In this document: positions 1 to 9,065 of the stretch, one piece after another
Layout: each line of letters opens with the position of its first letter
How positions within the stretch are numbered: the stretch's first letter is position 1
Origin: Bradyrhizobium lupini
Lineage (GTDB): Bacteria > Pseudomonadota > Alphaproteobacteria > Rhizobiales > Xanthobacteraceae
Reading direction: 5' to 3'
Assembly: GCF_040939785.1 (NCBI RefSeq)
Contig: NZ_CP162553.1
Span: forward strand, 248,001 to 312,000
DNA length: 64,000 nt
Notes under the pieces: generated by a model
Seen by the model: only the letters and a program-made list of their open reading frames with translations
Database searches by the model: none
Told to the model about the DNA's origin: nothing
Made by a program: the position numbers and the translations under genes

Positions 1-563
1 TCGACGAGGTTGAGGCTTTCGGCGCGCAGATGCCCCATCAGCAGGCCCGCACCCGACAGCTTCACCTCGGCCTTCGGCGCGGTGGCGACAATGACGTGAT
101 CGTGGTCGCGCACGACGATATCACGGATGCGCACGGCGATGCGGATCCGCCCGGCCCGCTCGATCTGCGTGCCGCCGACCTCCACGGTGTTGCCGTGACC
201 GATATTGTCCTCGATCGCGGCCGCGAGCCACGGCGTCGCAATGTCGAGATTGATGGGACCGGCGCCGAGCCGCCACCACAGCGCGCCGAAACAGCCGACG
301 AAGATGACGACCAGGACACCGACGACCACGGCCACGCGCTTCAGCCAGCGACCGCCGCCCAACCAGCGGCGCAACGGCCCAAACCCGTCAGCGAAGCGAT
401 GGAAGCCCGAATTGGAACGCGACAACAGCCGGCGCGCCCGATGGCCCGCCGCCGCTTCCTGATCCGGATCCCAGTCGGCGTCGTCCCATTGCTGCTGCTC
501 TGGTTGGCTGCCGCGCCGATCCAAATCCCGATTGTAATCCTGGGGCGACGTATTCCTTGCCAT
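1..563 (-). CDS. AsmA-like (DUF3971-type) membrane-anchored protein, N-terminal part, cut by window edge
   Basis: Reading leftwards from the ATG at 563-561, the frame stays open to the window edge, giving about 187 residues. The first 75 residues are polar and charged. A membrane segment follows at about residues 76-97 (KRVAVVVGVLVVIFVGCFG). After it comes a beta-rich start with 'IATPWLAAAIEDNIG' and 'VRIRDIVVRDHD', typical of the N-terminus of AsmA/YhdP-like inner-membrane proteins that span the periplasm. AGAGG lies just upstream of the ATG. The gene is divergent from bcp. Family assignment comes from the anchor plus the style of the following domain; the diagnostic C-terminal part is outside the window, so the exact subfamily is uncertain. 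Confidence 0.6.
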   Translation of the reverse strand, partial: MARNTSPQDYNRDLDRRGSQPEQQQWDDADWDPDQEAAAGHRARRLLSRSNSGFHRFADGFGPLRRWLGGGRWLKRVAVVVGVLVVIFVGCFGALWWRLGAGPINLDIATPWLAAAIEDNIGHGNTVEVGGTQIERAGRIRIAVRIRDIVVRDHDHVIVATAPKAEVKLSGAGLLMGHLRAESLNLV

Positions 564-854
564 TGCCTCTCGATACAGGCGCCCGTCGTGGGATTGAGCG
601 CCGCCGGGGCCGCAGCCGTCGACGGGAAGCGAAGCTTCCCGCGCCGGCATTGCCGCCATACCTCGAATATTCCTTCTGTTCGTCATGTCGCCCCGGGAGC
701 GCGTTCAACGAGCAGTGGGGTGGTGCGTGGAATTCCTTGTAACCAGACTCCGGCGTCGTCAGACTCGCCCCGCCGAGGGCACGATTCCGGCATAGCGGAA
801 AAGGGCTGCAATACCGCTTTGGTTGACCCGCCGAAAGCGACGAAAGGAAGGCGT

Positions 855-1548
855 ATGTCCAAGAAATCCCGAAAGAAATCGTCCAAAACGCCCTCCGTCA
901 CTCCGACGGCTAAAAAGACGCCCGTGAAAGCGCGGGCTGCGACTCAAACCAAGCTCGCGAAAACACAGCGGACACCGGCGAGCAAATCAACTGGGACCAT
1001 AGCAAGGACAGCATCGCATAAGGCCGCATCGAAACGGTTAAATTCTTCCAAATCGGCATCCGCGCCTGAAACGGCGGCGAAGGCCGGCTTGGCTGAGGGG
1101 CAGAAGGCTCCCGCCTTCCGCCTGCCCCGCGACGGCGGCGGCGTCGTCGCGCTGTCGGATTATACCGGCCAGAAGCTGGTCCTGTTCTTCTACCCCCGCG
1201 CCGACACGCCGGGCTGCACCAGGGAGGCCATCGATTTCACCCGGCTCACCGGCGCCTTCGCCAAGGCTGGCACCGCCGTGCTCGGTATCTCCGCCGATCC
1301 GGTCAAGGCTCAGGACAAGTTCCGGGACAAGCACGGTCTCGGCGTGCCCCTCATCTCGGACGAGACGCACGAGATGCTGGAGGGCCTACGGCGCCTGGGG
1401 CGAAAAGTCCATGTATGGCAAGAACTTCCTGGGAATTCTTCGCACCACGATGCTGCTTGGCGCCGACGGCAAGATCGCGCGGATCTGGCGCAATGTCCGG
1501 GTCGAAGGCCACGCCGACGAGGTGCTGGAAGCCGCAAGGAGCCTTTAA
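855..1548 (+). pseudogene. bcp: Thioredoxin-dependent thiol peroxidase (Bcp/PrxQ), one-base frameshift
   Basis: Bcp peroxiredoxins reduce peroxides and organic hydroperoxides through a peroxidatic cysteine. The start at 855 follows AAGGAAG. A lysine/serine/alanine-rich N-terminal extension of about 75 residues precedes the peroxiredoxin fold. The active-site motif is FFYPRADTPGCTREA. The usual second cysteine five residues later is not present, so this would be a 1-Cys form. The frame breaks at the GGG at 1382-1384: removing one G restores the expected 'GAWGEKSMYGKKFLG'-type continuation and the 'LGADGKIARIWRNVRVEGH' ending, with a stop at 1546-1548 (about 230 residues). The conserved sequence continues on both sides of the shift, so a sequencing error or very recent mutation is likely. 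Confidence 0.8.
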
Positions 1549-1746
1549 CCAATCATTTAAATTCAAGGGGTTCCGTTTCCGGAAAATTAACCATGACCGG
1601 CCCAGATTGCCGCGGCAATTAGGCCGCACGGACTCATCCGATCGGCGCGGGAGTGCCGATGTCGAAAAAGTTCTGCCCAACTCTCGCAGTACCCCCAACA
1701 TCACCCGCACGACCATGGACGGGCCTTTCATCGCCGTGCCGCCGCA

Positions 1747-3018
1747 GTGGCAACCGCGCTTCCCCTTCCGGACACCGACGACGCCTACACCATCGTGCAT
1801 CACGGCAAGCAGGTTCGCCTGGGACCTGTGGTGTTCTGGATCGTGGTCGGCACTGTCGTGTTGCTCGGGCTCTGGTCGGCCGCAACCGCGACCTATTTCG
1901 CCTTCCGCGACGACGTCCTCACCCGGCTGATCGCCCGGCAGGCCGAGATGCAATACGCCTATGAGGACCGCATCGCCGAGCTGCGCGCCAAGGTCGACCG
2001 CACCACCAGCCGGCAGCTGCTCGACCAGGAGCAGTTCGACCAGAAGCTCGACCAGATCATGAAGCGCCAGACGGCGCTGGAGTCCCGTGCCACGGCGCTC
2101 GGGTCCATGCCGGACGTGACCGGATCGATTCCACGTTCCACCCCGCAGCGTGGCGATGCCAGCCAGACGACGCAGGGCACGCCAAAGCCCTCGCCGATCA
2201 GCGACACCGTGATCTTCGTGGCGCCGCCGGATCGCGAAGCGCGGCTCGAATCGCGCGCGCCGACCCTCGCAGCTCCGCCCGTCAATCAATTCGCCAAGAA
2301 CCAGGGGTTCGACAACGTCGTCGTTCGGCTCACGACCTCGCTGGACCAGGTCGAGCGTCGCCAGATGGCGGCGCTCAACGCCGTCGAGGAAGGCATGGAT
2401 TCGCGCATGCGCCGGATGCGCGGCGTCGTCAGCGATCTCGGCCTGAACCTCGCAAATCTCGAAGCCGCCGTGCCGCGCACCGCGATGGGCGGGCCGTTCG
2501 TGCCTGTTAAAATCACCGCCAGTTCGGGGCCGTTCGAGAAGCAGCTCTATCGCATCAACAACACCCGAGCCGAGATGGACCGGCTCAATCGCACGCTCGC
2601 GCTCGTGCCCTATCGCAAGCCCGTCATCGGCGAGGTCGAGTTCACCTCCGGCTTCGGCGTGCGCAGCGATCCGTTCCTCGGCCGGCCCGCGATGCATACC
2701 GGGCTCGACTTCCGCGCCGCGAGCGGCGATCCCGTTCGCGTCACCGCCAACGGCAAGGTCGTCTCGGCCGGCTGGTCCGGCGGCTACGGCCGCATGATCG
2801 AGGTCGATCACGGCAATGGCCTTGCGACGCGCTATGGCCATCTCTCCGAGATCAATGTCCGGGTCGGCGAGATCGTGAGAATCGGCCAGGTCGTTGGTCT
2901 CGTCGGGTCGACCGGCCGTTCCACCGGGCCGCATCTGCACTATGAAACCCGGATCGACGGCGAAGCGGTCGATCCGCAGAAGTTCTTGCGCGCCGGCGTG
3001 CGACTCAGCGCGGGCTAG
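1747..3018 (+). CDS. M23 family metallopeptidase (LytM-type) with membrane anchor and coiled coil
   Basis: This is a predicted periplasmic peptidoglycan endopeptidase, or a degenerate LytM regulator of amidases. As the sequence stands, the first usable start is GTG 1747. A transmembrane segment (PVVFWIVVGTVVLLGLW) lies near residues 27-43, followed by a coiled-coil stretch ('EDRIAELRAKVDRTTSRQLL'). The C-terminal peptidase domain carries the metal motifs: 'MHTGLDF' (HxxxD) and the final 'HLHYE' (HxH). The true start is probably ATG 1659, after GGGAG: dropping one A from the run at 1665-1669 joins that ATG to this frame and adds a His-rich N-terminus (452 residues in total). It follows bcp on the same strand. 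Confidence 0.85.
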   Translation: MATALPLPDTDDAYTIVHHGKQVRLGPVVFWIVVGTVVLLGLWSAATATYFAFRDDVLTRLIARQAEMQYAYEDRIAELRAKVDRTTSRQLLDQEQFDQKLDQIMKRQTALESRATALGSMPDVTGSIPRSTPQRGDASQTTQGTPKPSPISDTVIFVAPPDREARLESRAPTLAAPPVNQFAKNQGFDNVVVRLTTSLDQVERRQMAALNAVEEGMDSRMRRMRGVVSDLGLNLANLEAAVPRTAMGGPFVPVKITASSGPFEKQLYRINNTRAEMDRLNRTLALVPYRKPVIGEVEFTSGFGVRSDPFLGRPAMHTGLDFRAASGDPVRVTANGKVVSAGWSGGYGRMIEVDHGNGLATRYGHLSEINVRVGEIVRIGQVVGLVGSTGRSTGPHLHYETRIDGEAVDPQKFLRAGVRLSAG

Positions 3019-3060
3019 GCTCGTTGAGAGCGCGCTCGTCTCGTCCCAGGTTTACATGGC

Positions 3061-3085
3061 GGAACTTCGGAGTTCCCTTCGCGTT
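3061..3085 (+). promoter_or_regulatory. EcfG-type (general stress) promoter
   Basis: GGAAC at 3061-3065, exactly 16 bases, then CGTT at 3082-3085. This is the established consensus of alphaproteobacterial EcfG promoters. The likely transcription start is a few bases beyond CGTT, about 25 bases before the ATG at 3118. All nine specified bases match. Confidence 0.7.
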
Positions 3086-3117
3086 AGGTCGCAGGTCCTC
3101 AATGGCGCGATCTTCTG

Positions 3118-3603
3118 ATGCAACAGACCCATACGAAAGCTCGTCCGGCCAAGGGCAAAGCGGACCAGCCACGTAACAACGCGGCTCAACTCTTCAGCGA
3201 TATTGCTAACCGAACATCTCAAGCGGCCGGGCGAGCGCTGACATTCATGATTGCAGCCGGCATCATCCTGGTTTGGGCGGTCACCGGTCCCATCTTCCAT
3301 TACTCCGACACATGGCAGTTGGTGATCAACACCGGCACCACCATCGTGACATTCCTGATGGTCTTCCTGATTCAGAATTCCCAGAATCGCGATAGCGCGG
3401 CCATTCAGGTGAAGCTCGACGAACTGATCCGGGTGAGCGCGGTGCAAAATTCCTTCGTGGGAATTGAGCATTTGACCGACGACGAGCTCGACGAGATCCG
3501 CACCAAATGTGAGCTTCGCGCCAAGGCCGAAAAGGTCGGAGACGAGACAGTCAAGAATACCGGCAAGAAGGCGAAACGCGCCGCCGATCTCGTCACCGAA
3601 TAA
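3118..3603 (+). CDS. Low-affinity iron permease family protein
   Basis: A 161-residue inner-membrane protein of the family named after yeast Fet4 (PF04120). A basic N-terminus is followed by two hydrophobic segments at about residues 40-63 and 72-92 ('FMIAAGIILVWAVTGPIF' and 'TTIVTFLMVFLIQNSQNRD'). The 'QNSQNRDSAAIQVKLDELIR' region is the family signature. The tail is charged. Iron transport by short bacterial members is inferred from the family name and not proven. The exact EcfG promoter just upstream suggests general-stress induction rather than simple iron control. It stands alone and converges with the binding-protein gene downstream. Confidence 0.8.
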   Translation: MQQTHTKARPAKGKADQPRNNAAQLFSDIANRTSQAAGRALTFMIAAGIILVWAVTGPIFHYSDTWQLVINTGTTIVTFLMVFLIQNSQNRDSAAIQVKLDELIRVSAVQNSFVGIEHLTDDELDEIRTKCELRAKAEKVGDETVKNTGKKAKRAADLVTE

Positions 3604-3720
3604 GCGGACGGATGCCGGGAACGACGAGGTGCGCAGCTTCGTTCGCAATCGCAACGCTTCGGCAGGCTCGCCCCGTCTTCATCACACCAGGCAACTGGCC
3701 CGCCGCGGAGCCAGCCCTGA

Positions 3721-4956
3721 CTATTGGCCGCGCTCGTGGCCGACCTCACCGGTGATGACGTCGCCGAACAACTCCCAAGCCTGGCCGTTGAAGCGCATCA
3801 GCTGCATCTGCTCGATCGGAAAATAATCGTCGGCCGAAGTGTTGACCATGATCCCGGGCAGCATCAGGTCGGTGTGAAAATCCTTCAGGCTGGTGGCCTG
3901 CTTCATCACGTTGTCACGGGTGAGATTGTCGCCGCACTGCCTCAGCACCTGCGCCATCGCCTCCGCCTGGACGTAGCCATAAAGGTTGTTGGCGTTGGTC
4001 TTGTCCCCTTCGGGATAGTACTTATCCATGAAGGTGCGCCACGCGACGACCGCCGGATCCTTGTCCCAGGTCGGGTCGGTCGGATCCTTCAAATATGCTG
4101 TCGAGATGATATCCTTGGCATAGTCGAGCCCGGCGGGCTTGAGCACCGAGGCGATCGAGGTAGCCGTATTGGCGAGGAAGAATTTTGGCTTCCAGCCGAG
4201 CTCGCCGACCTTCCGGATCGCCTGTGCCGAGCCTTTCGGCGCGGCCCATGAGAAGAAGATGTCGGCGCCGGAATCGTGAAGCGCAACGATCTGCGAGTCG
4301 ATCGAGGGATCGCTGACCTCATAGGATTTGTCGGCGATGATCATATCGGCCTTGTCACCGAGTCCGTCCTTCAGGCCCTTGAACTGGTCCTTGCCAGCAT
4401 CGTCGTTTTGCCAAAGAACTGCGATCTTGCTGTTGGGGAAGTTGTCGCGGATATACTTCGCGTAGATCCGCCCCTCGCTCTGGTAGTTCGGCTGGAAGCC
4501 CATGGTCCAAGGGAAATTCTTGGGGTCGCCGAATTTGGTGCCGCCGGAGGCGACGAAGAGCTGCGGCACCTTCTTGGCGTTCATGTATTTCATGATGGCG
4601 GAGTTCGAAGGCGTGCCGAGCGGCTGGAAGATCAGCAACACCTCGTCGCTCTCGACCAGCTTGCGCGCCTGCTCGATCGCCTTTGGCGGCGAATATGCGT
4701 CGTCATAGCTGATGAAATTGATCTTGCGACCGTTGATGCCGCCCTGGTCGTTGATCATCTTGAAGAACGCGGCCTCGGTCTTGCCGATCACGCCATAGGA
4801 CGACGCCGGCCCGCTATAGGGCATGATGTTGCCGAGCTTGATTTCGGTGTCGGTGGCGCCGGGATCGTATTTCTTCTGCGCCAGGGCCGGCGTCGTGACG
4901 AGCACGCCGGCAGCAAGAATGGCGAGGGCAGCAAGGTTATTGCGACGACCCAGCAT
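3721..4956 (-). CDS. ABC transporter substrate-binding protein (LivK/branched-chain amino acid type)
   Basis: This periplasmic type I binding protein captures a small solute for an ABC importer. The start at 4956 is chosen because it follows GGGGAGAG and begins a clean signal peptide (MLGRRNN...AALAILAAGVLVTTPALAQ); a longer in-frame start exists but lacks a signal. The mature protein contains 'EIKLGNIMPYSGPASSYGVIG' and 'QGGINGRKINFISYDD', hallmarks of the Peripla_BP_6/LivJ family that is greatly expanded in Bradyrhizobium. No permease or ATPase genes lie beside it, so it is an orphan component and its ligand cannot be read from context. Confidence 0.85.
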   Translation of the reverse strand: MLGRRNNLAALAILAAGVLVTTPALAQKKYDPGATDTEIKLGNIMPYSGPASSYGVIGKTEAAFFKMINDQGGINGRKINFISYDDAYSPPKAIEQARKLVESDEVLLIFQPLGTPSNSAIMKYMNAKKVPQLFVASGGTKFGDPKNFPWTMGFQPNYQSEGRIYAKYIRDNFPNSKIAVLWQNDDAGKDQFKGLKDGLGDKADMIIADKSYEVSDPSIDSQIVALHDSGADIFFSWAAPKGSAQAIRKVGELGWKPKFFLANTATSIASVLKPAGLDYAKDIISTAYLKDPTDPTWDKDPAVVAWRTFMDKYYPEGDKTNANNLYGYVQAEAMAQVLRQCGDNLTRDNVMKQATSLKDFHTDLMLPGIMVNTSADDYFPIEQMQLMRFNGQAWELFGDVITGEVGHERGQ

Positions 4957-5062
4957 CGTTCTCTCCCCTGTTTTGTAGTCTTGTTTTGCCGAGAGTGTCG
5001 CAAGCTCGCTTACGGCTGGCAAGCGCCGCGATTTTCCGTGAGATGAAACGAGCGCTCCAGAA

Positions 5063-5983
5063 CTATGTGCCGCGCCGCAGCAGGTCCAGAACGCGCCCGT
5101 CGATCACCAGCAATGCGCTGCCGATCACGATCGCGCCCGCGATCTCTCGCATCCAGATCGGCTCGCCCAGCACAAGCCATCCCAGAAGAATGGCGGTGAC
5201 GGGAATGAGCAGTGTCACCAGCATCACATTGGTCGCGCCCGACCGCCGCAGGATCTGGAAGAAGACGATATAGGCGAGCGCCGTCGACAACCCGGCAAGG
5301 CCAAGCACCGCCAGCCAAATCGTCACGCCCGGCATTGGGAAACGCCACGGCTGCTCCATTGCGCCAGCGACGATCGCCATCATCACCGTGGAAGCCATCA
5401 GTTGAAACGCGGCCGTCCCCAGCGGGGCTGCGTCCTTCAACAACCGCCGCGCCGCCAGCGCGGCAAAGCCATAGCTCAAGGCGCCACCGAGACAGAGCAG
5501 GATGCCGAGCCCCTGCCCCGCCCGTGTCTCGACGCCCCATCCGCGCAGGATGATCACGCCGGCGAGACCCAGTGCCACGCCGACGACGCGCCGCAGCCGC
5601 AAAGCCTCTTCGCCTGCCGCCGCCATCACGATGACCGTGAAGAGTGGCGTGGTGGCATTCAGGATCGACGCCAGCCCGCTCGGAATGAAGGTCTGGCCGA
5701 CCACTATCAGCGAGAACGGAATGACGTTGTTGAGGAGCCCAATCGCGACGAACGGCTTCCAGCCGGCGATGCCCTTGGGAAAGCCAATACCCTGGATACG
5801 GAGCAGCGGTAGCAGAATGGCGGCGCCAAGTGCAACGCGCAAAAGCACCAGCGTGAGCGGCGGCAATTCCCGCAGCGCCGCGCCGTTGAAAAAGAACGAG
5901 CCGCCCCAGAGCACCGAGAGCACCGTGAGCAGCGACCAGTCGCGCGCGTCGATACGGTTGTCGTTCGGGGATGGGCGTCTCAC
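5063..5983 (-). CDS. EamA/DMT family transporter
   Basis: An inner-membrane permease of 306 residues with about ten hydrophobic segments, arranged as two EamA repeats. The first repeat contains 'LSVLWGGSFFFNGAALRELPP' and the second 'LGLAGLSTALAYIVFFQIL'. The usual 'GERLRLRRVVGVALGLAGV'-like repeat boundary is present. Substrates of this family are varied metabolites and cannot be predicted here. The start is GTG 5983. The gene is followed by the substrate-binding protein gene and preceded by a second EamA gene; the 70-base gap to that gene suggests possible co-transcription. Confidence 0.85.
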   Translation of the reverse strand: MRRPSPNDNRIDARDWSLLTVLSVLWGGSFFFNGAALRELPPLTLVLLRVALGAAILLPLLRIQGIGFPKGIAGWKPFVAIGLLNNVIPFSLIVVGQTFIPSGLASILNATTPLFTVIVMAAAGEEALRLRRVVGVALGLAGVIILRGWGVETRAGQGLGILLCLGGALSYGFAALAARRLLKDAAPLGTAAFQLMASTVMMAIVAGAMEQPWRFPMPGVTIWLAVLGLAGLSTALAYIVFFQILRRSGATNVMLVTLLIPVTAILLGWLVLGEPIWMREIAGAIVIGSALLVIDGRVLDLLRRGT

Positions 5984-6052
5984 AGCGATGGTCCGATCTG
6001 CTAGGACTGCGCGACCAGAATTGCCACCCGATTTCCGGGTAAAGGGCGAGAT

Positions 6053-6928
6053 TCAGGATCGATCGCGACTTCGCGCGTCAACCGCGATATCCGCAACCAC
6101 CGCCCCAATGACCAGGGCACCGCCAACAAGGGCGTGGACAGCAGGTATCTCGCGAAAGGCAATCCAGATCCAGAACGGCATCAGCGGCGTTTCCAGCGTC
6201 GCAATCAGGGAAGCCTGGCTCGACGGCAGGAGGCGCGAGCCGAGCATGTAGAATGTCAGCCCCAGCGCCACCTGAAAGCAGCCGAACATCGCGAGGATCG
6301 CGAGGTTGGCGCTGTCGATATGGACGAGGTCGTGCGCAAACGGAAGGCTGACGAGGCTTCCCAGGAAATTCGACAACGCCGCCGCTGCCACCATCGATGT
6401 CTCCTGGTAGCGTCGGATCACAACCGTCATCGCCGAGATGGCGAGTACCATGAGGCAACTCAGCGCCACGCCTCCAACATCAGCCCCGGCTTCGATGCCT
6501 CCGACCGTGATGGCGACGCCGCCAAAGGCAACGAGGCTCGCGATCAGGGTACGCCATGTTACGGCTTCGCCAAGCCACAGCCACGCCAGCGCCGCGGCCA
6601 CGAACGGCTGCGTGGAGATCAGCACAGCCACATTCATCACCTTGGTCATCTGGAGCGCGGGGATGAAGGAAACCATGCCGAGCGTGGACAATGAGGCGAC
6701 GAGCAAGCCGCCGCGTCCCGGCGCCACCAATTGCCGCAGCGCGCCGCGTCCCTGCATCACGACGAGAAACACCGAGATCAGACTGCCGCCGAACACGCCG
6801 CGCCAGAACAGAATGGTCCAGGGATCGAACGGCAACAGACGTGTGAAGAACGGCGCCGTGCTCCAGGCAATCGCAGCTGATATGACGAGGGCAATGCCGA
6901 GACCGCGTTCCGAACGAGGCTGCCCCAT
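6053..6928 (-). CDS. EamA/DMT family transporter
   Basis: A second drug/metabolite exporter-type permease (291 residues) with about ten membrane helices. Typical EamA features are 'AIAWSTAPFFTRLLPFDPWT', 'FWRGVFGGSLI' and the late 'LIATLETPLMPFWIWIAF' segment. It differs clearly from the 5063-5983 gene, so the two are not a recent duplication. It lies 13 bases downstream of the dehydrogenase gene at 6942-7823, so prfB, the dehydrogenase and this transporter probably share a transcript. The substrate is unknown. Confidence 0.85.
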   Translation of the reverse strand: MGQPRSERGLGIALVISAAIAWSTAPFFTRLLPFDPWTILFWRGVFGGSLISVFLVVMQGRGALRQLVAPGRGGLLVASLSTLGMVSFIPALQMTKVMNVAVLISTQPFVAAALAWLWLGEAVTWRTLIASLVAFGGVAITVGGIEAGADVGGVALSCLMVLAISAMTVVIRRYQETSMVAAAALSNFLGSLVSLPFAHDLVHIDSANLAILAMFGCFQVALGLTFYMLGSRLLPSSQASLIATLETPLMPFWIWIAFREIPAVHALVGGALVIGAVVADIAVDARSRDRS

Positions 6929-6941
6929 GTCGATGCGGCCG

Positions 6942-7822
6942 CTAGGACGGTTTCTTCGGCCGCGACACCAGTTCGATCATCTTGCCTTCGTCGTCGTCAG
7001 GCATCGCGGCCTTCGCTTGCGCGTAGGCTTCCACCGCGGCGCGCGCGACCAGCGGCTTGTCGGCCAGCAGGCTCTCGGCGAGCTTCACCGCGTAGGCGGC
7101 ATCCTTGTGCCGCAGCGCTGCCGTGAATGTCGCGCCGGAGAAATCGCGGGAGACCATGCGCTTGGAATGACGCTGCACCTGCGGGCTCGCGGCCACGCCA
7201 GCCTGAATCGACTCCAGCACGAGGTTCATGTCGAGCCCGGCCTGCTCGGCAATGGCAAGCCCCTCGGCGAGGCCGGCGATCTGGATCGCGCCCATCAGAT
7301 TGTTGATCAGCTTGTAGACCGTGCCGGAACCGACCGCGCCGAAATGGCGGATGGTCGAGCCGATCGGCGTCAGATAAGGCCGCGCGCGTTCGAGATCGGC
7401 GGCATCGGCACCAACGAGCAACGTCAGCTTTCCGCTCGCGGCCGCATCCGGCAATCCCGTCACGGGGCAATCGATATAGATCAGCCCGCGAGCGTTCATC
7501 TCGCGGCCCATCTCGCGCGCATGGTCATAGGAGACGGTGGAGCATTCGATCGCAATGGTGCCGGCCTTCGCGGTCTTGGCTGCGCCCTCGGGCCCGAGCC
7601 AGACCGCACGCGAGGCCTCATCATCGGCGACCATGGTCACGACGGCGTCGGCGTCGATCGCCGCGTCCTCAGGCGAGGTCGCCCAGAGCGCGCCGCGCGC
7701 GATCAGGTCTTCCGCTTTTGTTTTACTGCGATTCCACAGCGTCACCGTGAAGCCAGCATCGAGATAGCGGCCGGCCATGCCATGGCCCATCCGCCCAAGC
7801 CCGATGAAGGCGATCCGGGGCA

Positions 7823-7823
<1 letters not shown>
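6942..7823 (-). CDS. NAD(P)-dependent beta-hydroxyacid dehydrogenase (3-hydroxyisobutyrate dehydrogenase family)
   Basis: A 293-residue oxidoreductase. The N-terminal Rossmann motif is FIGLGRMGHGMAGRY. The substrate-binding signature resembles 'DCPVTGLPDAAASGKL', the usual 'DAPVSGG' loop, and the catalytic lysine is in 'GTVYKLINNLM'. The family oxidises 3-hydroxyisobutyrate, tartronate semialdehyde, glyoxylate or similar compounds; the exact substrate cannot be read from sequence. The C-terminus ends in a charged tail. The ATG at 7823 overlaps the prfB stop by one base (TGATG), which implies translational coupling to prfB. Confidence 0.85.
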
Positions 7824-8954
<1,131 letters not shown>

Positions 8955-9065
8955 GTGGTTCTCTGGTCTCGCGGAATTTTTCCGCGTCTAATGACAACGG
9001 GATGTAGCGGCGGCGGCTGCAAAGCGCAACCGCCGCGGCGACGAACGTCTGTCTTGTCCTAAGCC

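Noticed and set aside
30..854. Plus-strand open frame leading into bcp
   Set aside because: The first 270 codons are the complement of the AsmA-like gene; the real bcp start at 855 has its own ribosome site.
1351..2940. 529-codon open frame antisense to the M23 gene
   Set aside because: It is a GC-rich antisense frame of a gene with clear family motifs; it has no domain features or ribosome site.
9000..9062. GC-rich hairpin between mrcA and prfB as a terminator
   Set aside because: The stem is strong but no T tract follows on the transcribed strand.
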